Positions 24,346-35,200 of a stretch of DNA of 64,000 nucleotides are shown one piece after another; position 1 is the first letter of the stretch, and every line of letters starts with the position of its first letter. This DNA is from Eucalyptus grandis (taxonomy: Eukaryota > Streptophyta > Magnoliopsida > Myrtales > Myrtaceae). The position numbers and the translations under genes were made by a program. The stretch is from NCBI RefSeq assembly GCF_016545825.1, contig NC_052616.1:10230001-10294000 (forward strand), read 5' to 3'. Below the pieces are notes generated by a model that had not been told where the DNA came from, did no database searches, and saw nothing but the letters and a program-made list of their open reading frames with translations.

Positions 24346-24992
24346 TACTCCCTGGAGTGCGGATTACCGCCCTAGTGGATGACTTGATACTTTAAGTTTC
24401 TGCATATTTCAATACATGTAATTTCAGCTTTTCAGCTTTTCAGCTGATATTTCTGATAAAAAATTATTTCCGAGAATAGAAACGTTACTAAACGCACCTT
24501 AATTGCCAATGACTCACGTGCTTCTATGTAGGTGCTTTAATCGAGAATTTGGGATCTAGCTCGAACGACTTGACTTGCCTTTTCTTTTTATAGAAAAATA
24601 GAAAAAAAAAAAAGACTAACGACCAATACTTGCGCGCTCCTGCTGCCAATGCGCATAAGTCATCGACAAAAATATATCGATAGTCGGATTATGTAGAATA
24701 TTTTGTTAATGAATGCCCACGCGACGCCTTCAATGAGATATTCACACAATGAAAGTTCACTATTTCGAAAAAGAGGAAGGTTATAATCGTTATTATGAAA
24801 AGGTTGGTACCGTTTACAGCTGTCAGTCAATCAATGACTCGTCCATGAATAAACACCATCATTTGTTTAGTCAAAAGGCTGGCTCGCGTGTTCAACCGGC
24901 AATAGAAAAGAGATGTCCGCAACCCAATGAAGCCTTGTTTTTCGATTTTTTCTTTTGGTAGAGTCGAGGCAAAATTTCTTTTCAATGGGTTA

Positions 24993-27731
24993 TGTTGCCA
25001 CCTAACCTCCACCACCTAGGTTTAGTTAATAAATCACTAAGTTTAGACTTAGCTCAGGCTCTCCTAAGCCCAAACTAATTCGCGACTTAAATTCAAGTTT
25101 TTAGCATGTAAATGAATTTTAACCAGAGTCACCACTTATCAATTTACAGTAGGTCAATTAGATATCTAAGTAAAATAATATGAGAATTATTTTACTCATA
25201 TAAATCAGATACTTTGGGTATGAGGATTTAATTACACTAGATTTCTCTAATACCATTTTAATACCATTTTTTTTACTTTAAAAATATCTTTGCAGCAAAG
25301 TGTGGATTTATTTTAACTTAAATTACTATCATGCAATGGGGTGATCACACGAATGTTCATCTATTATTAAACAATCAAATGACTTGCACCAAAAGAAATA
25401 AACACACAAAGCAAGCAATTTTTTGAGTTTTCTTTTATCTTGAAATTAGAACTTTACTATATAACATGCACTTTAACTACATGACCTAACTCTATAGACA
25501 ATCAATTTCGAACCTAACATGAAAACTATTTGACATGCACATAATATTTTTTTATTTTTTTATTATCAAAATTCGTAATAAAAAATAATTAAATTATCTA
25601 GAAAGAATAATTTTATAATATGTTTTAGGGTTTAATTTGACTTAAACCCTATTCTATCTTAGAAAACTATTTTTTTAAAAAAATATTAAAACATGCAAAG
25701 ATTATCTAAGACCTTATCTATAAAAAAATTATTTAAATCCAATCCTAACCTATTCCAAAAACTATCTAAACGTGCAATCTAAAAATACAATCCTAACTTA
25801 TGAAACCATCATATTCCGATGCAAGATTTGAATTTTTTTTTCAGTGTTTTCCAAAACGAGCACTTATCAGATAGGCATTATAAACAAGACACTTAGGATA
25901 TTCATCAAATGAAGGATTAAAATAATCGAAAAAATAATCCGTTGTCTCATGGATTAAATTAACGATTATTTTAATCCTAAACATCACAACATATAAGAAA
26001 GTTCAAAATAATTTTAAATTTTTAATTTGAAATCTTACGGATCAAATTAATAATTATAATGATTTAAGAGTCAGAATACTATCAAAGCCAAAAAATCAAT
26101 ATAATTTAAAAAAAAAAATGATTCGACGTCTTACGAATCAAATTAATAATTATAGTGATTTTTGGACAACAATACTCTATGGATGGTGCCTAAAATATTC
26201 AATATCACAATGAAATCAATCTGACTTTAGCATATTTAAATCAAATTGGATTAGGTCATTACCTAATTTGAAGTGCACAATCAACATACGGACTGGTGCT
26301 TAGCGTTAGAACTTGACTTGGTGGACCTCGGACTTGCTGGAGGACGTCCGAGAGAAGCCAAGCACGGCAACGAAAGGGTTTTGCTAGTCGTGGTGGCATG
26401 CCACTGGGAATTTATCAGGAAACCTGCAAAAGAAAAGGAGGGCGGTGGAGTTGGAACACCGCTGCAGGCGCTGGAAAGAGGGAGTCAGCGGCAACAGGCG
26501 TCGGTGACGGGCGGAGGGCAGGGGCGCAGCAGCAGTGGCGAGCGGACAGAGGTGGCACGGGCTGCTGGTGCGGCGGCGAGCTACTGCGGCCGGATGTGCA
26601 GGCGGAGGTGCGGCAGCAGGTGAGGTGCGAGCGTCGGGCGCCGGGCGCGGCAGCAGTGGTGGCGGGCGAGCACTCGAGGGGCAGCGGTGATGGCTGGCAG
26701 AGACGGTGGCGCGCGGACAGGGGTGACGCGTTGGCAGAGGCGCGGGCGTCGGGCGCCGGGCGGAGGTGCTGCTGGTTGCAGGCGCCGATTGTTGGGCGAC
26801 GGCGCTCCGGCGATGGATGGAGAGCGGCAGCAGGCAGTAGAGGCACTAAGGTGCAGCGACGAGCGGACGCGCTGGTTGCTACAGCGTCGCGGACGGGCGA
26901 GCGGTGCTCGGGCAGAGGGAGGCACGGGCGAGCGACAGCAGCAGCGGGGAGGGGGTTGCAGGCGGAGGCGAGCTGCTGCGGGCGTCGCTCGGAGGCGTGC
27001 AAGCGTCGCGGACGGCGACCAGCGGGGACGGGCGGCAGTGGCAATGCGAACGTGCGAGCAGTGCTCGCCGGAAGGAGGAAGGTGGCGGACGGCCCATTGC
27101 GGGGCGGGACGACCAGCAGCAGCTCTCCGAAGAAGATGACCCCTTTCTCTCTTTTTTTTTTTTCTTTCCTCACGTCCCCTCTCTCCTTTTCCCTCTATAC
27201 TTTGCTGACTTCTTCTTTTGTCTGCAGATAAGAAGGGAAATGACCTTTCTTCGGCTTTTGAAGGAGATGGGAGGTTCCTCTTTTTTTTCTCTTCTGCACT
27301 TTCTCACACTTTTTTCTCACCAATTCTCCCCCTAATTTCTGTTCACGAAATGCCCCCCTTTTATAGTGGTTCCAAACAGCCCTTTCCATGGCAATTTTCC
27401 AGCTTTCTTTTTTTGTTGTTTTAATTCGTGAACTGCAAATCGGAGTGTGATTTCGCGACCACTTGATTTTTCCTCAAACGCTTCGATTCCTTCTCTTTTA
27501 TCAAAATTCTTTCTTTTTATTCACCTGATTTCTTAGCTCTTGATCTTCGGCTGGGAATTGCTTCCACATTTACTAAGATTTAAATATTTTTCAAAGTAAG
27601 GGTGGTTAATCAGAATTTCCAACTTTCATTCATGATCAATCAGATTGATTTTCCCTTGTTTTTTCCTTTTATTTGCTCTGATGCAATTTTTATTTTATTT
27701 CCTTAGGGTCACCAAAATTTAGGTGTCAACA
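24993..27731 (+). mobile_element. LTR-like single unit (candidate solo LTR), copy 2
   Basis: Related to 14087-17334: same order from 'tgttgccacc' (cf. TGTCGCGACC) through 'ctcctaagcccaaactaatt', 'cgcgactt' and 'gagaattattttact' to the end 'aatttaggtgtcaaca'. Flanked by near-matching 5-bp repeats ggtta (24988-24992) and agtta (27732-27736). The insertion is older than copy 1, judged by the imperfect duplication. The GC-rich zone 26390-27150 yields long frames on both strands that lack domains and are taken as artefacts. Confidence 0.6.
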
Positions 27732-28488
27732 AGTTACATTTCATTTGCATTTCACCTAGCCCTCAAGTGCATCCAGAAAGTGAGTTGGGGGACCAGATAT
27801 GTCATACATTGTCATTCTTAATCAACCATTAATACATATTTATACAATATGTAAATCCATGTCAAATGAACAAAGTAAAAGTAAGATGATACATATATTA
27901 ACTCATCAAAAGAACCTGCCCACTTGATCCGTTCACTCTATTCATTCCCTAAGATAACTGAGATAGGAATATTTTAATAAGAAAGAAGAAAAATAATTTA
28001 CTAATGAGCGTGCCCCACAAATACTTATTCAACATTACTAAAGAAATTTTATAATTCTCAATGTACGGATTTTCTTTGTCATAATTATATGTAATGAACA
28101 CTTTTAGTAGCTTGACCGAAAAATCATAAAAAGAATAAGTGCATTTGAATTTTTTTCAATAATAATAGTAAAAAAAAAGAAGTAAGAAATTCTTGGCCTC
28201 GATGGCAAGGCTGCTCACATGCCCAGATAGCCTTCAGCCTTGCCCTCAGTCAAGAAATGACTTATCTGATCAAAGATACTGGTCCAAGTCTTAGAGATAG
28301 ATGGATATTGCACAATATTACCCGGCAATTTAAAAATAGGCTTTCGCAACGCAATGATCTCTCTCTCTCTCTCTCTCTCTCTCTAGGGAACTCCAATTAG
28401 AATTTCATTTCGATTGATTACGTTTCATTAGCATTTTATATACCATCACATAAATAAATCCAAAAAAGAAGGTTAGAAGGTCTTTATA
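27732..28488. other. gene-free interval sharing blocks with 52.0-54.1 kb
   Basis: Holds segments also found on the far side of the TNL gene, for example 'catttgcatttcacctagcc' (27740s) versus 'catttgacatttcacctgac' (53930s) and 'ttacccggcaat' (28318 and 53838). No gene. Confidence 0.5.
28358..28384. repeat. (CT)n microsatellite
   Basis: About 13 CT units. Confidence 0.92.
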
Positions 28489-28489
28489 T

Positions 28490-28968
28490 AGGCTTTGTTT
28501 ACTTCATGAAAAATGTGAAATTTTGGAGAATTTTTTTTTAGGAAAATATTTTTCTAGAGAAATGACAATATTTTTGATATTTGATTGAAATTTGAAAACA
28601 AATTAAAAATATTTTCCACCATTTGGTATAAAAATCTCGATTTGATTTTTTAAGGAAAATTACTAAAACATTTGGATTTTTTTTTCTTTTTTTTTTCTTC
28701 CTTGACTAGCTGCCTATGACAGCAATGGCATATGCAAGGGATGAGCTCACCTAAGGCCAGCATGGTGACCAGTTGAAGGAGAAAGAAAAGAAAATGATAA
28801 AAAGAAAATAAAAGAAAATAATTTTTTAATGAATAAAATAAAAGAAAATAAAAAAATTTAAAAAATTAAAATAAGTGTAAGGAGCACGTGCTTGATTTGG
28901 GAAAAATATTTCCCTTAATTAATTTATTTTTGTGAATCAAACGTTGAATTTTGCGAAACAAATGGGGC
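28490..28968. mobile_element. small long-TIR element, 'aggcttttgtttac-aaaatatttttc' type, copy 1
   Basis: Left arm 'aggctttgtttacttcatg' with 'aggaaaatatttttc' is inverted at the right ('gaaaaatatttccc', 'gcgaaacaaatggggct'). About 480 bp, no coding. A sister copy lies at 41980-42690. Ends approximate. Confidence 0.45.
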
Positions 28969-29201
28969 TTTATTTATTTTCTTGTTTCATTGGAAGAGAG
29001 CTTAGTGAGTCGGTGGTGACCGGTCAGCGGGATGAATTGTCCATCTTCACCCTCTGTCGAATGGATGTGAGCACATACGTTTAATTCAGAGAAAAAGTGA
29101 TGAGTGTAAAATTCACTCGGCCACTTGCAAGCTTTCTTTTAATTAAATTTGCGAGGTGGTGGGCCAGCATGTGCTTACAGCTTCTTACCCTAGTCCATTT
29201 A

Positions 29202-30324
29202 GGCCCCGTTTGTTTGCGTTTCTTTTTTTGTTTTTAAACAGTTTTTCTGTTTTTTTGTTCAGGAACAAAAAGGAACAGAAACGCGTTTGTGTGCGTTTCT
29301 GTTCCTTTTTGTTCTTTTGTTCAGGGAACAAAAAGAAACGAAACAAGAAACACAAATTTTGTGTTTCTTGTTTCGGGAACACAAATCGAAACACTTTTTT
29401 TTTTTTTTTATTTATTTTCTTGTTCTTCTTTCATGGCCGAGGCCGGTCGCCGGCCTCGGCCACGGCCGGCGACCGGCCGACGAGGGCCGGCGGCCTCGCC
29501 CAGCCCACGGCGAGGCTCGCCGGCCCCGGCGAGGCCGACGCCGTCGCCGGGCGAGGGTCGGCCTCGCCATGGTTGGGCGAGCTCGAGCTCGCCCAGATCC
29601 GGCGAGGCCGACCTCGCCCCGGCCGGCGAGCCTCGGCCTCGCCGAGCCACCGCCAGTCGGCGTCGCCGGGCGGTGGCTCGGCGAGGCCGAGGCTCGCCGG
29701 CCGGGCGAGGTCGACCTCGCCGGATCCGGGCGAGCTCGAGCTCGCCCCCATGGCGAGGCCGACCTCGCGCCGGCCGGGCGAGCTCGGCCTCGCCGCGGTG
29801 GCCGGCGAGGCCGCGGCTCGCCGGCGGCCGGGCGAGCTCGGCCTCGCCGGCCGGGCGAGCTCGGCCTCGCCGGATCAAGGCGAGGCCGACCTCGCGCCGG
29901 CCCGGGCGAGCTCGATCTCGCCCGAGATCCGGCCTCGAGCTCGCCGGGCCGGCGAGGCCGAGCTCGCCCGGCGGCGGCGAGCCTCGGCCTCGCCGGGCGG
30001 TGGCCCGCGAGGCCGCGCCTCGCCCGCCGCCGGGCGAGCTCGGCCCTCGCCGCCGGTCGCCGGCCAAGGCCTTGGCCGGCGACCGGCCAAAAGAAGAAAA
30101 AAATGAAAAAGAAAAAAAAAAAAAAAGGAAAAATAAGAAAAAAAGAAAAATAAAAGAAATAAAAAAATTATCCAAATTTACCAAACATGTTTCGTTTATT
30201 TTTATTCCCGGAACAAGTTTACCAAACGCGTATTTTTGTTCAAAAATTGTTCCCAGGAACAAATACTTTTTTCTATTTCGTTCCCCGGAACAATTTTTAA
30301 ACAAACACAACCAAACGCGCCCTT
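29202..30324. mobile_element. long-TIR element of the 'gggaacaa' family with extreme GC-rich palindromic core, copy 3
   Basis: Left end 'ggccccgtttgtttgcgttt' pairs with the right end (minus strand 'gggcgcgtttggttgtgttt'). AT-rich arms contain 'tttgttcaggaacaaa' words. The core 29435-30090 is almost pure G+C, built of repeated palindromic words such as 'cgaggccgagctcgcc' and 'ggcgagctcgagctcgcc'. Frames of 250-345 codons exist on both strands here because stop codons are rare at this composition; their Arg/Ala/Pro/Gly-only products have no domain. Confidence 0.6.
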
Positions 30325-30329
30325 AACTT

Positions 30330-32066
30330 CTACCGGGTTGGCACATCCAACGCAGTGCTCAAGTGATGCCACGTCAATTTTGACATAAGTTCATTTAACA
30401 AACAATATGTCGCATTTGGGCCTACTCTCTCTCTCTCTCTTCACTGATATGCTTTTACTTTTTAACCTTTTTCTCTTCTTCTTCTTACTTTCACTCCACC
30501 GTGGACAACAGTTCATGAGCGACACAGGTCGCATTTGGGCCTCTCCTTTTTCTCTTCTTCTTCTTCTTACTTTCACTCCACCGTGAACACAGAGGGTGTG
30601 GGAGATGCCGTGTCAATATTGACACAAGTTCATTTAACGAGCGACATGTGTCGCATTTGAGCCTACCTCTCTCTTTCTCTCTTCACTTATACGCTTTTAC
30701 TTTTTAACCTTTTTCTCTTCTTCTTACTTTCACTCCATCGTGGACGACAGTTCATGAGTAACACGTGTCGCCTTTGGCCTACCTCTCTCTCTCTTCACTT
30801 ATACGCTTTTACTTTTTGCCTTCTTCTTACTTTTGCTTTTACTTTTTACCCTTCTTCTTACTTTCACTTTACCGTGGACAACAACAGATGTAAGACAATG
30901 GATGAGGTGAAGGCAGCGTCGGGCCTTGGTCTCTTGGTCACACTCCACCGTGGACGACACGTTATACACTTCTACTCTTTTCTCTTCTTCTTACTTTCGC
31001 TCCACTGTGGACAACAATGAATGTGAGACAATGGATGAGGTGAAGGCAGTGTTAGAGGGCCTTGGTGTTTCTTGGTCAAGGCGAGCATCGACGCAAAGGG
31101 TGCGAAAGGGACTTGGATAGGAAGTGCTTCCAACCCGGTGCTTAAGTGATGCCGCATCGATTTTGACACAAGTTCATTTAACGAGCGACATGTGTCGCAT
31201 TTGGGCCTACCTCTCTCTTTACTTATACGCTTTTAATTTTTAACCTTTTTCTCTTCTTCTTGCTCTCACTCCACCGTTGGCCAAGGCTCTCTTTACTTAT
31301 ACGCTTTTAATTTTTAACCTTTTTCTCTTCTTCTTGCTCTCACTCCACCGTTGGCCAAGGCGAGCATCGGGTGCGGGAGGGACTTGGATAGGAAGTGCTT
31401 CCAACTGTGTCCTTCTTCTTACTTTCACTTTTACTTTTTTCCCTTCTTAGTTTCACTCCATCATGGACAACAACATATGTAAGCCAATGGATGTCTCTTC
31501 TCTCTCTTCACATATACGCTTTTACCTTTTTCCCTTCTTCTTGCTTTCGGTCCACCGTGGACAACAATCGATATACACTTATACGCCTTTACCTTTTTCC
31601 CTTCTTCTTGGCCTTGGTTTTCCTGGTCAAGGCGAGCATCGACGGTGCGGGAGGACTTGGATAGGAAATGATGGTGCTGGAGGCTGGAGACGAAGTAGGT
31701 GAAGATGGTGGGCAATGTGCCGGAGGTAGTGAGTCTAAGCTCGGGATACGATCGACTAAGGTTCTTATCCCCAAAAGAGAACTCGTGAGATGAGAGCAGC
31801 CCCGGAGGCTTATAAACAGAGGGTCGTGGCTTCTCTGAAGCAATGCGGGACGTAACGTACGCCAAGTAAGAGAGTTTCTAGAAAAAAGAAAGTGGGGCTT
31901 TGTTCTTTTCCTAAAGACACAGAAGAGAGAGGAGAGAGACTCTCGTACGAATGAAGAGAGAGAGAGGATGCAAGGGTGTCTGACGTGTGAACCCAATTGT
32001 GACACATGTCACTCGTTGAATGGATTTGTATAGAATTGACGTGGCATCACTTGAGCAGCACGGAGA
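30330..32066. repeat. inverted-repeat-bounded block of degenerate tandem repeats upstream of the TNL gene
   Basis: The outer arms match in inverse orientation: 'gctcaagtgatgccacgtca' at about 30358-30377, inverse at 32037-32056. Within them a unit of about 90-150 bp recurs roughly ten times in decayed form, with the landmarks 'cgcatttgggcctacc', 'tcacttatacgcttttactt', 'cttcttcttactttcactcc' and 'accgtggacaaca'. A second full unit start ('gtgcttaagtgatgccgcat') lies at about 31139. The structure suggests an element with expanded internal repeats; no target duplication was found. Confidence 0.6.
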
Positions 32067-32296
32067 AAATATTGCATAAACTGAACCCACTTCAGCCGGA
32101 CGATTCAGCAATTCACACGTAACGAACGTGGCGCGCGTGGGTTTTTCTTTCCCGACGCGCGTCTTTTTGTCACAGAAAGATCACAAATACATCTAGCCAA
32201 CTCGTTTGCGTTTTAACATCATCACTCTCCTCTTCTTCTCTCTCGTCTCTCCGGGGTAGGCCTCTCACTCTCTCTCTCTCTCATGTTCTTTGATCA

Positions 32297-35200
32297 ATGG
32301 AGGACATAAACGGCGCAGCCTCCAAGCCGCCACAGATTTCCGACATGTTCCAGAAATTTGCCCTCGGCGTCAAGGCCAAGACCTTCGAGTTCTTCGCCAA
32401 CGACGACAAGGAAACGCCGCCGGCGGCCGGCGGCGACTCGTCCGGCGAGTTCGGGCTGCTCGACTCCGCCGAGGAGGTCATCACCGGTCGGACGGACGTC
32501 GTCTTCAAGCGCGATCACTGCAGAAAGGAAACTTTAGGCCGAGAGCTCGAGCGAGCTTGCGGTTTGTCTCCGGAGTCGACGGGATTGCCGAAGGAGCCGT
32601 GGAGAGAGAAAAATTCCTTGTCGGGGAAAATGAACAGTGGAGAGAGAGAAAATAGGAAAGAGGCTTTGCCTGTGGCACCCATCCTTGCAACGCGGCGCCG
32701 CTTGTCGATTTATGAATGGTTCGCCCTCATGGTGACGTGGAAGCGCCGGCGTGTGCAATATTTTCTCGACATAAAGGCGTTTCAAACATTGTTCCCGGAT
32801 AGCTATTTCGATTTCCTTTTAGATTCAGACTTGAAGGAGAAATTGAGGGCCAAGAAAGATTCTTTCGCCGCGTTCGTCGCACCGGTCGTTCTATCTATGA
32901 TCGCGTACGAGCAACTCCACAGGAAGAAAGCTTGTGAATGCGAGGTGTTCCTGAGTTCCAGCGGCAAAGGTGCTCTGAAGAATTTCGCCGATAGCCTCTA
33001 CAAAGGCATGGTCGACGCCGGGATCGGTGTATTCAGAAACTACTATTGGCTCCCCCGACACGAGAAGATTGGGTTGAAAGCCATCAAGAGCAGCAAGATT
33101 TCAATCCTGATTCTGTCTCAAAAGTACGATTCCAGCAGACGGTGCCTCGATGAACTGGTTCAGGTAATGAAGTGCACGAATGATAGCTCGGGGCATGTAG
33201 TCTTGCCCATATTTTACAGAGTGAAACCCGCTGACGTCCGATGTGAAGTAGATGTTTGTGACCCAGTGGTTGCGGAGGAACGGAAACAAGTGCTCAAAGA
33301 AATCAGCTCCATGAAAGGATGGGAATCGGATGAAATCGCTGCTGGGTACTCAAATCTTTTTCACCAAAACCTTGTTAAGTTTCTTCTTTTAGCGAGATAT
33401 TGCTTGTAGCAAAAGTGGGGTGAGTATAAACGTCATATATCTGCACCTCTCCCTCTGTCTGTGTTTTTGTGATAGCTCTTATCATGTAGGGTAAATTACT
33501 TTCTATTGTCATTCGTAATATATCTTTTTCAACGGGAGAATTATCAAAAAATTTCTAAACCTATTACAATTATGCCAATTCAGTTCTAAACTATTTTAGG
33601 GGCTAATTTAGTTCATCCAGCCAAAATTGGCCCGTCGGTGTTGACGTGGATGCCACGCGTTCGGCGAATGCTAACGGGGCAATTTTTAAATATTTTTTAA
33701 TTTTTTTTTCGAATTTTTAAATATTTTACTGAATTTTTAATTCTTTTTTTCCTCTCTTTCTCCTAGCCGGCTGGAGGCGAGGGTCGGGCGAGGCCCTCAC
33801 TAGATTTGGCGAGGGCCGAGCTTGCTAGCACCGGGCGAGGTCGATCCTCGCCATGGTTGGGCAAGGCCGAGCCTCGCTAGATCTAGCGGGGCCTCGCCCA
33901 ACCAAGGCGAGGGTCGACATCATTGGTGGCCGATGAGGCTCCTTGCCCGGGGACGGCGAGGCTCGACCTCGCCATGGTTGGGCAAAGCCGAGCCTTGCCG
34001 AGATGTGGCGATGGCGGCCCCGCCGTCATTGGACGAGGCTCGCCTTCGCCAGTGGCTGGCTAGGGCAAGCCTCGCCAGTGGCCAGCGAGGGTTGATGAGG
34101 TCAGCCTCGCCGGCGAGAGGAAGGAGAATGTGGGAAAAAATAATTCAAAAAAAAAAAATTTTAAAAATAAAAAATAAAAAGTATTAAAAAATATTAAAAA
34201 ATTGCCACATCGGCGTTCGTTAGTTGACGCCCACGTTAGTGCCGGCCGGCTAATTTTGGCCAGATGGACTGAATTAGCACAATTATAAAATGTTTAGGAC
34301 TAAATTGGCCAAAAAAAAGTTTATGACTAAATTGACACAATTGTAATAGGTTTAGGACTTTTTTGGTAATTCTCCCCTTTTTCAATAGGCCAATAATTTC
34401 AAATTTTGATCCGAATCCACTAGATAAGCAAATTTCAAAATTCATTAGCCACAAGTTTCTTTTAGTTCATTAGAAGTCGTTAGACTTCCAAACAAGAGAA
34501 GTCAACGGGGTTTGTCATTTGGAGAAATCCTGTGATTGCTATACCCACTTTTATCTTAGCAGATAAGATAAGATATCGATGCGGGGAAGCGACAACTAAC
34601 TTGTTTATTTGCTTTTATGCTCTCCTCAGATACAATATCAAATTCTTGTTGCCATGTATTTGAAATCTTGTTTTATTTGACAGGGATGAAGGACAATTGG
34701 TCGAATCGGTCGTCCGAAAAGTTTTGATAGAGTTGAAGAAAGCGCTCGAACCAGTTATTACTGAGAATTCAGTTGGGATTAAAAGTTCCCTAGAAAAGAT
34801 TATGAAATTTTTAGATAGTTGTGGTTCTACCCTATATGTTGGAATCCATGGAGAGGGTGGTGTTGGTAAGACAACTCTTGCTAAAGTCATCTACAACAAG
34901 CTCTCTCAACAGTTCGACCATTGTAGCTTCATACCCAATGTTGCGGAATCATGGAAATGCAACGGTATTGAGCACGGTAATGAGCAACCAAGTGCTACCA
35001 TCTCATCGAGCTTTAGAAACATGAAAGTCCTTATTCTTCTTGACGATGTGGATACTAATGATCAATTAAAGGAGTTCCTTGGAGAACGGAACTGGTTTGC
35101 TCCAGGAAGCAGAATCATTATTACCACAAGAGAAAAGAGTATTCTTGATTGGGCTAAAGTGGACTACAAGCACGAGCATAAAGCAATGGAAATAGATGAA

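Larger units (their letters stand above)
23243..24497. mobile_element. long-TIR element of the 'ggtaacg / gggaacaa' family, copy 2, with internal insert
   Basis: Left end 'aaggctatgtttggcaac' pairs with the right end (minus strand 'aaggtgcgtttagtaacg'). A GC-rich centre with 'gaggccgagcctcg'-like words lies at 23580-23730. Between the right arm and the centre lies a (TA)n run (23936-23976) and a foreign 0.4-kb stretch with an unrecognised minus-strand frame. Confidence 0.5.

Noticed and set aside
26398..27231. Long frames on both strands (277 and 252 codons)
   Set aside because: They overlap each other in a GC-rich patch within an LTR-like unit, are made of Arg/Ala/Gly/Ser with no domain, and follow base composition.
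29156..30326. Frames of 250-345 codons on both strands
   Set aside because: Generated by the stop-poor palindromic GC core of a transposon; all three frames of one strand and one of the other are open together.
30400..31620. CRISPR-like or satellite array
   Set aside because: Units vary in length, have no constant spacers and sit in a plant genome; better explained as degenerate internal repeats of an element.
33346..33409. Exon 1 of the TNL running on to the stop at 33409
   Set aside because: The donor at 33346 (GG|GTACTC) joins in phase to 34684 and restores the usual GWES...G-D/HEGxLV motif seen across TIR/NB-ARC junctions in L6-like TNLs.
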